Origin: JBQLZO01 sp052168315
Lineage (GTDB): Bacteria; Planctomycetota; Phycisphaerae; Phycisphaerales; UBA1924
Length of the DNA stretch: 64,000 bases
Assembly (NCBI GenBank): GCA_052168315.1
Contig: JBQLZO010000050.1
Span: forward strand, 1-64,000
Reading direction: 5' to 3'
Numbering within the stretch: position 1 is the first letter of the stretch; each line of letters begins with the position of its first letter. Position numbers and translations under genes: made by a program. Shown here one piece after another: positions 36,574 to 45,579 of this stretch. Below the pieces are notes generated by a model. The model was not told where the DNA came from. It was given only the letters and a program-made list of their open reading frames with translations, and ran no database searches.

Positions 36574-38139
36574 TTACCACGCGTCCAGGAGTTCGTCCCG
36601 TTCCCGCAGCCGCACCCGCACCTCGAACCGCTCCACCCCGCGCCGGATCAGCAGAACGACCCCATCGCCCGGACGCCGCTCGCCGAGCGCGCGGAAGTAA
36701 TCGTCGGCCGTCGGAACCGGGGCGCTTTCGATCGCGAGGATCACATCCCCGCGCTGCAGCCGATGGGAACCGGCATTCTCCGGGTCGAGCGGCTCGACCA
36801 GCGCTCCGGGGACCGGCTGGTCGATCCGCATGCCATCCACCGGCCCCGGCTTGATCCGGAACGGGAGCGATGAGGCCCCCGGGCGCGAGAACTCCGCGAC
36901 CTCCGGCAGGTCGCGCGTCCAGATCCGGAAGCCCCGTTCGATGTCGCGGAGCGGCATCTCGAAGGTCGTCTCGAACGCCATGAACCCCAGCGGCTCCTCG
37001 TCATAGTGCGCGACCAGCGCGCGATACCACGCCCCGAGGTTCCCGGTCGCCAGCAGGTAGTCCGCGATCGTCCGCACCTGCGCGTAATTGGCCCGGGCCT
37101 GTGCCCCAGTGAACCGATCGCGGGGCATCGAGAACAGGCGGTCCCAGCTCGTCATGCTGGCGCTGCGGGCCAGCCGCCGGGCGATGTTCGTCCTCCAGGA
37201 TGCCTGGATCGCGATGTCATCGTCGATCGTCGTCTGCGACTCACCGCCTTCGGCGGGGGCAAGGTCCTCCAGCAGCGTCGCCAGCGCCTCCTGGGCCCAC
37301 AGCGGATGGGTCTGCCCGATGGACTCCATGTGCCGCCAGTGCAGGGCGTGCACGAACTCGTGGCGCAACGAGGGGCCCAGATCCTTGGTGATCAGGTGCT
37401 TGCGATCCGGGTCGTAGATCCCGCCGGCGTTCAAGATCGGCACGAGCGAGAAGAAGTCATCCTGGTCGCACACGAGCACCGTGATCCATGCGTGCGGCTT
37501 CCGCGGGTCCGCCGCATCGAGCTCGAACAACTCGCCATCGACGAACGACGCGATGCGGTCCAGATCAACGATGGCCTCGGCGAGCGACTCCCCGGCGACA
37601 GCGCTCAGGATGTTCAGCCGCAGCGCCTCATGCCGGAAGTGCTCGTACCCATCCCCGAGTCGATCCCGCGCCGAACCAAGGTCGGCCCTCGCACGCTCAT
37701 CGATGAACACCCCCCAGGCCAGCACGAACTTCTCATACGACTCCGAACCGCGGAATCTCTCGAACACCGGATCGTGGTCCAGCGCATGGAAATTCGTCCA
37801 TCCCACCCGGACCGCCTCGAGGACCGAATCGAGCACGGCATCATGGCCCACCGACGCCGAACCGGCCAACGCCCGCGCGTGGGCGAACCGCGCCGGAGCC
37901 GATCCGGGCCGCTCGTCCACGAGATCGCCCGACAGTGTCAGCGCTCGCTCGAAGTCACCCTCCTCGATCGAACGATCGATCGAGGCGATCCGCTCGCCGA
38001 GCGTCCCGCTCGGCACCCTGTCGCGCGCGGAGGCTGGAGCCACCGACGCGGACAGGAACCAGAGCGATGCGATCGCGCCGAAGATCGCCGCCGCACGCCC
38101 AGACCTTGTCCCGCCGGGAGAGTGGTTGTTGTTGCTCAC
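36574..38139 (-). CDS. Secreted HExxH peptidase-like protein with C-terminal PDZ-like domain
   Basis: 521 residues from a GTG. A signal segment (residues 15-38) is followed by helices, then a HEFVHALHW motif near residue 263 (HExxH zinc site), with WAQEALATLLED about 20 residues later, where the glutamate could complete a gluzincin site. The last ~85 residues form a PDZ-like fold (GDVILAIESAPVPTADDYF). A periplasmic metallopeptidase is likely but unproven. A second HExxH gene of a similar plan lies at 15237-16433. Confidence 0.75.
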   Translation of the reverse strand: MSNNNHSPGGTRSGRAAAIFGAIASLWFLSASVAPASARDRVPSGTLGERIASIDRSIEEGDFERALTLSGDLVDERPGSAPARFAHARALAGSASVGHDAVLDSVLEAVRVGWTNFHALDHDPVFERFRGSESYEKFVLAWGVFIDERARADLGSARDRLGDGYEHFRHEALRLNILSAVAGESLAEAIVDLDRIASFVDGELFELDAADPRKPHAWITVLVCDQDDFFSLVPILNAGGIYDPDRKHLITKDLGPSLRHEFVHALHWRHMESIGQTHPLWAQEALATLLEDLAPAEGGESQTTIDDDIAIQASWRTNIARRLARSASMTSWDRLFSMPRDRFTGAQARANYAQVRTIADYLLATGNLGAWYRALVAHYDEEPLGFMAFETTFEMPLRDIERGFRIWTRDLPEVAEFSRPGASSLPFRIKPGPVDGMRIDQPVPGALVEPLDPENAGSHRLQRGDVILAIESAPVPTADDYFRALGERRPGDGVVLLIRRGVERFEVRVRLRERDELLDAW

Positions 38140-38201
38140 GATCCGATTGTTCGAGCCCGCATCGAGCGGATCAAGCCGCCGATGGAATCACGATCCCGGG
38201 A

Positions 38202-38840
38202 TCAGGGCGCGCCGCCGTCGGCGCCCGGCGCGGCGATCAACCGCGTCCGCCTCTGGTCGATCAGTACCCGCCCCATCAGCAACTCGTTCAGCGCCCGCGG
38301 ATACGCCTCCAGCTCCAGCGCGAACACGCGCGCCGCGAGCGACTCCGGCGTGTCGTCGTCAAGAACCGGACAGGTCTTCTGCGCCAGGATCGGCCCGGTG
38401 TCGTACCGATCATCGCACAGATGGACCGTGCATCCCGAGACCTTGCATCCGGCCTCCAGAACCGCCCGGTGGACCCGCGCCCCGAACATGCCCCGCCCGC
38501 CGAACGATGGCAGCAACGCCGGGTGGATGTTCACCACCCGGTTCCGCAGCCCCGGCGTGATCGGCACGAGCCTGAGGTACCCCGCCAGCACAACGCAGTC
38601 GATCCGATGCCGCCGCACGATCTCATCCATCTCCGGCGGCGACAGATCGCCCGGGTGGACCACGGTGGAGATTCCCTCCGCCCTGGCCCACTCCTCCGCC
38701 GGGCACGCCCCCGAAGCCAGCACCAGCCCGATCTCGCCCGCGAGCGAGCCGTCCACCGAGCGCGCGTGGAGATTCTTGAGCGTCCTCCCGGTGCCGGAAA
38801 CAAACACCGCCAGTCGATGGGCGTCCTGGGCGCTGCGCAT
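38202..38840 (-). CDS. purN: Phosphoribosylglycinamide formyltransferase
   Basis: 212 residues. It has the formyl-transferase core: VFVSGTGRTLKNL near the N-terminus, the catalytic NIHPALLPSFGGRGMFG (near residue 103) and HLCDDRYDTGPILAQ (Asp near residue 145). It transfers a formyl group from 10-formyl-tetrahydrofolate to GAR in purine synthesis. The N-terminal loop reads TGRTL instead of the usual GSNL, but the Asn-His-Asp set is kept. It ends 62 bases upstream of the HExxH/PDZ gene. Confidence 0.88.
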   Translation of the reverse strand: MRSAQDAHRLAVFVSGTGRTLKNLHARSVDGSLAGEIGLVLASGACPAEEWARAEGISTVVHPGDLSPPEMDEIVRRHRIDCVVLAGYLRLVPITPGLRNRVVNIHPALLPSFGGRGMFGARVHRAVLEAGCKVSGCTVHLCDDRYDTGPILAQKTCPVLDDDTPESLAARVFALELEAYPRALNELLMGRVLIDQRRTRLIAAPGADGGAP

Positions 38841-38851
38841 GCGATCGACCG

Positions 38852-39202
38852 CTACTTGAGTGCCTTGATCGCGGCCGTCTGATCGGGCTTGATCGCGAAC
38901 AGCCGGTCGAGCCGCGTGATCTTGATCAGTTGCTCGAGGTCCTTGTTGAGATTGAAAAGCGCGAGCCCTCCCCCGTTTGCCTTCGAGTCCTTGCTGATTG
39001 TGATCAGCGCCCCCAGCCCCGCCGACGCGATCATCGTCACCCTCGAAAGGTCCAGCGCCACACGCCCCTGCACCGCCGAGTAGATCCCCGCCGCCTCGGC
39101 GACGATCACCCCGCCCTCGCGCTCGCCGACATTGGGACAGGTGATGCGACCGATGGCCACGCCATCCTGCAGGGTGAACGCGATGATGCTTGCTTCTCTC
39201 AC
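38852..39202 (-). CDS. STAS-domain protein (anti-sigma factor antagonist-like)
   Basis: 116 residues from a GTG, a lone STAS fold. The phosphorylation loop VTMIASAGLGAL (usual DSSGLG) keeps one serine, but the aspartate is replaced by alanine. Such proteins bind kinase anti-sigma factors, or act in stressosome or phosphorelay modules. No kinase or sigma factor gene is adjacent. It lies 12 bases from purN on the same strand, so the two may be cotranscribed. Confidence 0.78.
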   Translation of the reverse strand: MREASIIAFTLQDGVAIGRITCPNVGEREGGVIVAEAAGIYSAVQGRVALDLSRVTMIASAGLGALITISKDSKANGGGLALFNLNKDLEQLIKITRLDRLFAIKPDQTAAIKALK

Positions 39203-39318
39203 GGGGGCGAAGAGTAGCCGAAACCCGCCGCCGCCGGTAGCGGCAAGTCCGCCCCGATCACCTCCGGTCCGCCGCGACCTCAGGATCCGCCCGCCGGGGC
39301 GAGGCGTATGCTGGGCCT

Positions 39319-39999
39319 ATGACGCGCGACGATCTCACCCTCCCCCAGTTCGGAGAAGCGCGAGCACGCCCGATCCCGCCCATGCCGGAGCGCCCGGACC
39401 GCTCGGACTTCATTTCCGGCGGCGGGCGCGGGCTGGAAGGGGTTCTCGCCCGGTACCGGGCCGGAGTCGGCGTGTTCAGCCGCGACCTGCTCTCCCTCCC
39501 CGACGAGCACCTCGACACCGCCTTCCGAGAGGAGGCTGGCGTCGGACGATGGTCCATCCGGATGGTGCTCGGGCACCTTTCCGACGCCGAACTGGTCAAC
39601 GCGTTCCGCTTCAAAAAGGCCGTGGCCGAGGAAGGCGCGGTCCTCGCGGGCTGGGACTTCGAGGCCTTCATCGACTCGGGCATGTACGACGCCCCGGGCG
39701 ACCCTGGACCCGCCTCGCAAGCCAAGCCCGCCGCCCGCTCCGGCCAACCACTGGCGGCCTACCTCGCCCTGATCCACGCCGTCCGCTCGTCGATCGGCGA
39801 GTGGCTCTCCTTGCTCCCCGCCAGCGCCTGGGACCGCGTCGCGCTGCACGCCGAACGCGGACCCATGACCCTGCGGGAACTCGTCGGGGGCTGCGCCTGG
39901 CACCTGGAACACCACGCGTGGTTCGTGGAAGCCAAGGCCCGGGCCCTCGCGGGACGCACCGTGCTCAGCGGGCTGCAACCACAGGAGGATGGCCGGTGA
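39319..39999 (+). CDS. DinB-superfamily protein
   Basis: 226 residues. It has the DinB/YfiT-like helical bundle, with WSIRMVLGHLSDAELVNAFR in the middle and CAWHLEHHAWF near the C-terminus; the three histidines fit the metal site. A second DinB-type gene occurs at 10848-11411, with little visible similarity. The function is unknown. Its stop overlaps the next gene's GTG start (GTGA). Confidence 0.8.
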   Translation: MTRDDLTLPQFGEARARPIPPMPERPDRSDFISGGGRGLEGVLARYRAGVGVFSRDLLSLPDEHLDTAFREEAGVGRWSIRMVLGHLSDAELVNAFRFKKAVAEEGAVLAGWDFEAFIDSGMYDAPGDPGPASQAKPAARSGQPLAAYLALIHAVRSSIGEWLSLLPASAWDRVALHAERGPMTLRELVGGCAWHLEHHAWFVEAKARALAGRTVLSGLQPQEDGR

Positions 40000-40649
40000 G
40001 CCGGGGCGCACTCCGTCGACTGTTCGCCGGAACCGCGACTCTCAGCGTCTTGGGATCGCTGGTGGCCTGCATCGCCGGATGCGCCCAGGAGCGCGTCGTC
40101 CGGGTCCGCGGCGGGCTGTACGGCATGCCGGGATCGGAAACCGGCCTGGGCGAGGGTGTCGCCGTCGGCCCCGCTCGCGGCACCACACTCGAATCCGTGG
40201 TCGATGAGTACTACGGCGGGCGTTCGCAGCTCTCCATCGGCGAGCCCATCGAGGGCCGGCCGAACCGCCGGCAGCTCGAAGATGGCTCCGTGTTCCTCGT
40301 GTCACGCTCGCCCGCGGACCTCATCCGGCACCTGTTCGACACCGTGGTCGACTCGGAATGGGATCTGCTCTACGACCAGCTCATCTCGGAGGAAACCAAG
40401 GACAACTACCGGCAGTCCGATCGCGACCCGATCGACGCCGCCCGGTTCATCCGCGAGCACCGGGCGGACTTCGTCGCCCTCCTCCGGGTCCTCGGCACCG
40501 GGCAGAACTCACCCGGCGTCGAATTCCGCTCCCTGGGCGGCAATGTCTTCCGCATGCGCGTGCTCGACGCCCGCGACTTCGGCCAGAAGTTCGATCGCAT
40601 GGATGTGAAGATCGAGGACGGCCGCTTCGTCCTGCTCATGGTCAGCTGA
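39996..40649 (+). CDS. Lipoprotein of unknown function
   Basis: 217 residues from a GTG that overlaps the DinB-family stop, with AGGAGG eight bases upstream. The signal peptide ends in the lipobox IAGC (Cys29). The body is a small alpha/beta domain (LIRHLFDTVVDSEWDLLYDQLISEETK, then a beta-rich end). I do not recognise a family. It is translationally coupled to the DinB protein. Confidence 0.75.
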   Translation: MSRGALRRLFAGTATLSVLGSLVACIAGCAQERVVRVRGGLYGMPGSETGLGEGVAVGPARGTTLESVVDEYYGGRSQLSIGEPIEGRPNRRQLEDGSVFLVSRSPADLIRHLFDTVVDSEWDLLYDQLISEETKDNYRQSDRDPIDAARFIREHRADFVALLRVLGTGQNSPGVEFRSLGGNVFRMRVLDARDFGQKFDRMDVKIEDGRFVLLMVS

Positions 40650-40680
40650 CGCCCGCGCCCCGACCCTCCAGGCACGCCGA

Positions 40681-41556
40681 TCAGGGCTGCTCAATCACTC
40701 CGAATTGCTCGAGCCAGTCCGCCCGCGGGAGGAATGTGTAGTTCTCCGTGGTGTGCGAGAGGCCCTCGGGAACATCGACCTGCAGCTTGGCGTGCAGGTC
40801 GTTGAACAGCAGGTTCGAGACGACACGATTCGTGCGGTACCAGTACTGCTGGCGATCGCCGCCGTCGTCGTAGTTGAAGATTGGCAGATCGGCGAACAGC
40901 CAAGTGCGGGATGGATTGTCGATCCGAGGCGAGCGTCCGCCCTGCGGCGGGATCAGCGTCGGGTACAGCTCCTGCACCGGATCGGCATCGAGCGCGTGAT
41001 CGTTCAGCGTGTACGAGGTGCCGACCAGGTCGTACACCGAAGAAGTATCGAACGCATCGAGCCCGGGCTGGGCCGTGCCAGCGTCCGCCGGCGACTCGAA
41101 CACCGGCATCTCGAAGCCTGTGGCCGATGGGGAGTCGTCGGGAGGAGGGATCGTGTCCGTCGCGTACTCGTTCAGCGGCCGGCGAGCCGCGCCGATCTGG
41201 TTGATCCCGAGGAACGGGAGCGTCCCGAGCTTGCCCCCGAACAGCGTGCCCACATTCACCCCGTCCGATCCCGAGGCCGGATCGCCAGTGGCCGGATCGA
41301 CCCGGATCTGTGGCAGCACATCCGAGTGATCGTCCATGTACATCCGCGCCGCGGCCCCGAGCTGCTTCAGGTTCGACCCGCACTTCACGGCCTGCGCTGT
41401 CCGTCGAGCCGAGGACAACGCCGGAAGCAGCACGCCGATCAGCAGCGCGATGATCGCCACCACGATGAGCAGCTCAACCAGCGTGAACCCCGATCGGGGC
41501 AGACGCCATGGCGTGAAAAAGCGTGATCCATTCGGCATGCGTGCGCTCGGTTCCAT
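40681..41556 (-). CDS. Prepilin-type N-terminal cleavage/methylation protein (pseudopilin)
   Basis: 291 residues. The prepilin signal SGFTLVELLIVVAIIALLIGVLLPAL (cleavage after the glycine, mature Phe methylated) lies near residue 22, followed by LSSARRTAQAVKCGSNLKQLG, the usual planctomycete pseudopilin segment. The C-terminal part holds an LFNDLHAK stretch that is a degenerate form of the H-X9-DG type ending. It is probably a type II secretion or type IV pilus-like component anchored in the membrane. It is encoded divergently from the B12-linked cluster. Confidence 0.85.
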   Translation of the reverse strand: MEPSARMPNGSRFFTPWRLPRSGFTLVELLIVVAIIALLIGVLLPALSSARRTAQAVKCGSNLKQLGAAARMYMDDHSDVLPQIRVDPATGDPASGSDGVNVGTLFGGKLGTLPFLGINQIGAARRPLNEYATDTIPPPDDSPSATGFEMPVFESPADAGTAQPGLDAFDTSSVYDLVGTSYTLNDHALDADPVQELYPTLIPPQGGRSPRIDNPSRTWLFADLPIFNYDDGGDRQQYWYRTNRVVSNLLFNDLHAKLQVDVPEGLSHTTENYTFLPRADWLEQFGVIEQP

Positions 41557-41780
41557 GATCAGAAAGTATCGGGGACCATCTGCCCCGGCGTGAGAAAGAG
41601 GCCCGTTCAGGCCAGCACCACAACCACATCGCGAAACGCCGGCGACGCGTATCCGGGGATCGACGCCACCGATTCCGGGCGATCGGCCACGCGCCGTGCC
41701 GATTTACCCGCGATCGGCGGTGCGCACCCTCCCGCTTCGCCAACGATTGACGACGGTTGCATCGAGCGGTAAGTTCAGCG
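41557..41780. other. Intergenic region upstream of the riboswitch
   Basis: No gene recognised. It separates the divergent pseudopilin gene from the riboswitch and must hold the promoters of both. I cannot fix either promoter with confidence. Confidence 0.4.
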
Positions 41781-42007
41781 CGACAATGGTGCCCGTTCCG
41801 CGAGCCATCGGTTCGTGGGCGGGTGAAAATGGGAAAGCGGTGAGATTCCGCTGCGGACGCGCCGCCGTGATGGGTGTGCGATCCTCGTCAGGTCCCGGGT
41901 GACGCGTCGAGCGGCTCGGTTCGGGATCAGCCACTGCCAACGCCGCAACGGCGGAGGTGGGAAGGCGACGGGGGATCAGGCCCAGAGCCGGAAGACCTGC
42001 CATTGCG
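41781..42007 (+). promoter_or_regulatory. Cobalamin (adenosylcobalamin-type) riboswitch
   Basis: The conserved core elements occur in the right order. AAAATGGGAA followed by GGTGAGATTCC (41825-41849) is the P2/P3-J3/4 region (consensus AAAAGGGAA-GGTGnAA-CC). GCTGCGGACGC (about 41850) follows it. GCCACTG (41930-41936) and GGTGGGAAGGC (41957-41967) are the P5/P6 signature. AGAGCCGGAAGACCTGCC (41984-42001) is the B12 box. The closing stem P1 is CAATGG (41784-41789) with CCATTG (42000-42005). Cobalamin binding normally shuts off expression downstream. The folded expression platform in the ~215 bases to the next start is not clear. Confidence 0.9.
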
Positions 42008-42221
42008 ATGATCGTGGGGCCCTCGCGCTTGGGGCCACCCGTCGATGTTGGTGCGCTCCCGCCCAGCCGACACGAGTGGCTCCACACCCAGCGCGATGGG
42101 CTCCGATGCCGGATGGCACGCACGGTGTTCGTGCGCGCTGCCCCGGCGGCAGGGAGTCGTCCCGCGCGTTCGGCGTGCCCGTTGCGGCCTCGCCTCGGGG
42201 CGAGAGGCGAAGGCAGGTTCG

Positions 42222-43037
42222 ATGAAAGTCTCTTCGATTCAATCGTGGGGTGTGTGCGGGGTGGCGATGGTGTGCATCGCTCCGGCGATGGGCTCGTGGA
42301 CCGCCACGAAGGTCGTTGGGTACGAGCCCGGCGCGGATGTCGCGCCTGAATTCGCCGATCCGACGGCCGCGCTCGCCGAGCCAAGCCGGTTCACTGGGGC
42401 CAACACGCCGTTCCCCGGCGCGGTCACACCGTTCAATCCCGCGTTCGCCGCGGGCGAGATCGTCTCGATCGGCCAGGGCGGGTTTCTCACCCTCGGATTC
42501 GACCGTCCGATCCGAAACCTCGCGTCCAACCCGTTCGGGATCGACCTGCTCGTGTTCGGCAACGCCGGATTCCTCGACACCGCGTTCCCCAACGGCGTGG
42601 TCGGCTCGCCGCCCGTGGCCTTCGAGGATCCCGGGGTCATCGAGGTGTCCAACGACGGCCTGAGTTGGTACGAGATCACGCAAGCCGCCGCCGACACGGC
42701 CCGCTTCCCAACACTCGGGTACCTCGACCTCAGCGGCCCGTTCGACCCGATCCCCGGCACCCTGCTCAGCGACTACCGCAAACCCGTCGATCCCGCCCTC
42801 GACCCGAGCGGGCTCAACTTCAACGAACTCGTCGCGGCCTACGACGGCTCCGGCGGCGGAGTCGGCGTCGACCTCGCGTGGACCGACCTCGATGAGGTCA
42901 ATTTCGTCCGCATCTCCAACCCGCTGGGATCCGGCATCGCCACGGTGGAAGTCGATGCCATCACCATCGTGCCGGCGCCCGCCGCCGTGTGTCTGGTGAT
43001 CGTCGGGGGCCTGGCCGCTCCGGGTCGCCGCCGCTGA
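42222..43037 (+). CDS. Secreted protein with PEP-CTERM-like C-terminus, first gene after the B12 riboswitch
   Basis: 271 residues. The N-terminal signal ends near residue 23 (AMGS-type). The middle is a beta-rich domain with repeated NPFGIDLLVFGNAGF and DAITIV segments and many aspartate/glycine turns. The end (VPAPAAVCLVIVGGLAAPGRRR) has the proline/hydrophobic/arginine pattern of PEP-CTERM sorting signals, which anchor proteins for processing by an exosortase. I do not recognise a family with a known function. Its leader holds the cobalamin riboswitch. An RBS-like AAGGCAGG lies close to the ATG. Confidence 0.72.
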   Translation: MKVSSIQSWGVCGVAMVCIAPAMGSWTATKVVGYEPGADVAPEFADPTAALAEPSRFTGANTPFPGAVTPFNPAFAAGEIVSIGQGGFLTLGFDRPIRNLASNPFGIDLLVFGNAGFLDTAFPNGVVGSPPVAFEDPGVIEVSNDGLSWYEITQAAADTARFPTLGYLDLSGPFDPIPGTLLSDYRKPVDPALDPSGLNFNELVAAYDGSGGGVGVDLAWTDLDEVNFVRISNPLGSGIATVEVDAITIVPAPAAVCLVIVGGLAAPGRRR

Positions 43038-43105
43038 CGGACGCGCACAGACGCGCGAGGCTTCGTGGGGACTCCCGCACGCCCTGAAACGGCGTGCGGG
43101 AGATT

Positions 43106-44737
43106 ATGTGCAGGCCATTCGCCATCCGTTCCAGACGCGTGCGCGCGGCGTTCTCCACGCCCATCGTGGCGGTCGCCGTGTCCGCGCCGCAAACCACCGC
43201 CGACTGGACGCACCTCAGCGCCGACCCAGCGCGCACGGGCACCACGCCCGGCACGATCCCAAGCCTTGCGGCCCCGCTCTGGGTGTGCTCGCATGATCTC
43301 GAAGGGCTCGCGATCGAGTTCGTCGCCCCGGCATCGCCCGTCGTTGGTCCGGGGCTCGTCTACGCGCCGGGAAGATCGGGCGGCGTGGACCACCTCTACG
43401 CCATCGACCGCGCAATGGGGGTCGTTGTGTGGCAAAGCACGGTCGACACGCCCGCCGTGGAATCATGGGCCTCACCGGCGGTCGATGCCCCCAACAACGC
43501 CGTCGTCTACGCCTCCGGGCAGGCGGTTCGGTCGTTCGATGCATCCACCGGCGAGCCCCTGTGGACCGCCGAACTCGACAAGCCGACCGGAAACAGCTCA
43601 CCCCTCATCACCGCGGACCTCGCGCCGGCGAACCGGCTGTTCGTGGTCGATGATGATGGGTTCGGATTCGCCGGAGGCGGCACGCTCTATTGCATCAATG
43701 TCGATCCATTCCATGCCGCGCTCAACCCGCACCAGCCCGGCGACATCGTGTGGAAACGCTCGCTGGTCAACGCCACCAGCGGAGCAACGCCCGCCTACGC
43801 CGATGGAATTGTGGTCGTCGCGGATGCGGGCAGTTTCGTGTTCAACCAGCCGGGGCGAGTCTCGGCCTTCGACGCGTCGAGCGATGGCGACGCCGGCACG
43901 GGGCCCGAGCCGATATGGACGACGACCAACCCGCTTCCCTACGGCTTCTACGCGGGCGTCTCGATCGATACCACGAGCGTTCCCCCCGCCGTGTACGCCG
44001 CGTCGTACAACTTCAACGGCGGCGCAAACTCATCCAACCTGATCCGCATGGACCTGCGCACCGGCCAGCTCCGATGGTCCATCCCCGCCGGACGCACCTC
44101 GGCGATCCCGCTTCCCGTCGGCGATGGACGCGTGGTTCTGTCATCCGGGCTCATTGGCTTCGGCTCCAGGCCGACCGTCCAGGTCTTCCAGGACCTCGGC
44201 AACACCGCCCAACTCGCCGCGGATGTCAGCGTGGACACATGGATCGATGCGAATGGCAACTCCGCCATCGACCCGGGCGAGTACCTCATGCTCGCCGGCT
44301 GGACGCACCACGCCGCGATCGCGCACACCCCATCGGGCCCCCGCCTGCTCGTGGGAGCCGATTCGCGGGGCTCCGGGTTCTTCCAGGCGTTCGATTCCCT
44401 CTACGAACTGGACCTCGATGCGCGATTCGATCCATCGCTGGGCTTCATCGCGCAGCTCTCCGAGGGCGCCGGCTCATCGCCCGCGTTCGACGCCGGGCAG
44501 GTGTTCACCATCGGGCCGGGCGGCCTGCACGCGTTCGCCTCGCCTTCCGCCCGGATCAACGCCGATGTGAACGCCGATGGAATCGTCGATCTCGAAGACC
44601 TCTACGCATGGGAACTCGGGGAGGGTTCGCTCGATGTCAACGCCGATGGAACAGCGGATGGCACCGATCGCCTCGCGCTCGTCGCGGCGCTCCGCCTCGA
44701 GGAACTCTCCAGAATGCTGGGCGGTGGAACACAATGA
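43106..44737 (+). CDS. Secreted PQQ-like beta-propeller protein with dockerin-like tail
   Basis: 543 residues. A signal segment (about 1-32) precedes a repeat domain with PQQ/quinoprotein-like blades, e.g. SFDASTGEPLWTAEL, YAIDRAMGVVVWQS and IRMDLRTGQLRWSIP. The end carries two EF-hand-like calcium repeats (INADVNADGIVDLEDLYAWE and DVNADGTADGTDRLALVAAL). The propeller may bind a ligand rather than act catalytically, since the usual PQQ-binding catalytic residues are not obvious. I choose the ATG at 43106; a GTG at 43094 is also possible. The stop overlaps the next gene's start (ATGA). Confidence 0.8.
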   Translation: MCRPFAIRSRRVRAAFSTPIVAVAVSAPQTTADWTHLSADPARTGTTPGTIPSLAAPLWVCSHDLEGLAIEFVAPASPVVGPGLVYAPGRSGGVDHLYAIDRAMGVVVWQSTVDTPAVESWASPAVDAPNNAVVYASGQAVRSFDASTGEPLWTAELDKPTGNSSPLITADLAPANRLFVVDDDGFGFAGGGTLYCINVDPFHAALNPHQPGDIVWKRSLVNATSGATPAYADGIVVVADAGSFVFNQPGRVSAFDASSDGDAGTGPEPIWTTTNPLPYGFYAGVSIDTTSVPPAVYAASYNFNGGANSSNLIRMDLRTGQLRWSIPAGRTSAIPLPVGDGRVVLSSGLIGFGSRPTVQVFQDLGNTAQLAADVSVDTWIDANGNSAIDPGEYLMLAGWTHHAAIAHTPSGPRLLVGADSRGSGFFQAFDSLYELDLDARFDPSLGFIAQLSEGAGSSPAFDAGQVFTIGPGGLHAFASPSARINADVNADGIVDLEDLYAWELGEGSLDVNADGTADGTDRLALVAALRLEELSRMLGGGTQ

Positions 44738-45579
44738 TGCGGCACCGCCCTGCCCTCCGATCGACCGGCTTCACGCTCCTCGAATTGCTCGTGGTCGTCG
44801 CGATCGTGGCGCTGCTGGTCGGGGTGCTGCTCCCCGCGATGTCATCGGCACGCGCCGCGGCCCGACGCCTCGCGTGCCAGTCAAACCTGCGCCAACTCGT
44901 CGCGTCATGGACGATGTACGCCGGCGATGCCGACGGTGCCGCCATGCCGCTGGCTTACACCGACCCGGCTCAGATCGGCGGAGGCGATTCCATCTACTGG
45001 TTCGGCTCGATCGGTAATATCACCGGGCAGATGGATCCCGAGCGCGGATTCCTGGCCGGGTACATCGACGCCAGGCCCGGTGAAGGCAGCGTGTTCGAGT
45101 GCCCGGAACAACCGTGGGGCACCTACATCCCCCAAGGACCGACCGCTCAGATCACGAGCACCTACGGATACAACGGGTACTTCCTCTCACCGGGCGCCAC
45201 CCCGGGCTGGTCGACGACGATCGGCACGCGCCCCTGGCGGCGCCTCTCGACCATCGATGCGCCGAGCGAACTGCTCGTGTTCGCCGACACCATGATCGCG
45301 CTGGCCCCACCCGGCCCGCCCGGCAGCGCCACGGCCGTCGTCCGGAACAACGCGCTTCTCGATCCGCCGATGTTGTTCCAGGGAAACGGGCAGTGGACCA
45401 AGAACCCATTTCCGACGACCTGCTTCAGGCACGCCGGAGCCGCGTGCGGCGCCCGGGCCGATGGTGCCGTGCGCGCCGAGCCATCGATGCGCTCACACCT
45501 CACCCACCCCGCCGCCCGAATCGGATCGATCGGCGACGATCCCGCGCCGAGGTATGTGCCCGACTGGGAATCATGGTGA
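44734..45579 (+). CDS. Prepilin-type pseudopilin with H-X9-DG motif
   Basis: 281 residues. The prepilin leader (STGFTLLELLVVVAIVALLVGVLLPAM, cleavage before Phe) is near residue 12, followed by SSARAAARRLACQSNLRQL, the planctomycete pseudopilin pattern. The C-terminal end carries the H-x9-DG motif (CFRHAGAACGARADGAV). It overlaps the beta-propeller stop codon by ATGA, so it is translationally coupled, and is probably the last gene of the riboswitch-controlled group. It would be exported by a type II-like machine whose core genes are not in this window. Confidence 0.85.
   Translation: MMRHRPALRSTGFTLLELLVVVAIVALLVGVLLPAMSSARAAARRLACQSNLRQLVASWTMYAGDADGAAMPLAYTDPAQIGGGDSIYWFGSIGNITGQMDPERGFLAGYIDARPGEGSVFECPEQPWGTYIPQGPTAQITSTYGYNGYFLSPGATPGWSTTIGTRPWRRLSTIDAPSELLVFADTMIALAPPGPPGSATAVVRNNALLDPPMLFQGNGQWTKNPFPTTCFRHAGAACGARADGAVRAEPSMRSHLTHPAARIGSIGDDPAPRYVPDWESW

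Noticed and set aside
37006..38859. Open plus-strand frame of 617 codons
   Set aside because: Antisense to the HExxH/PDZ gene and purN; composition is Arg/His/Pro-rich without domains.
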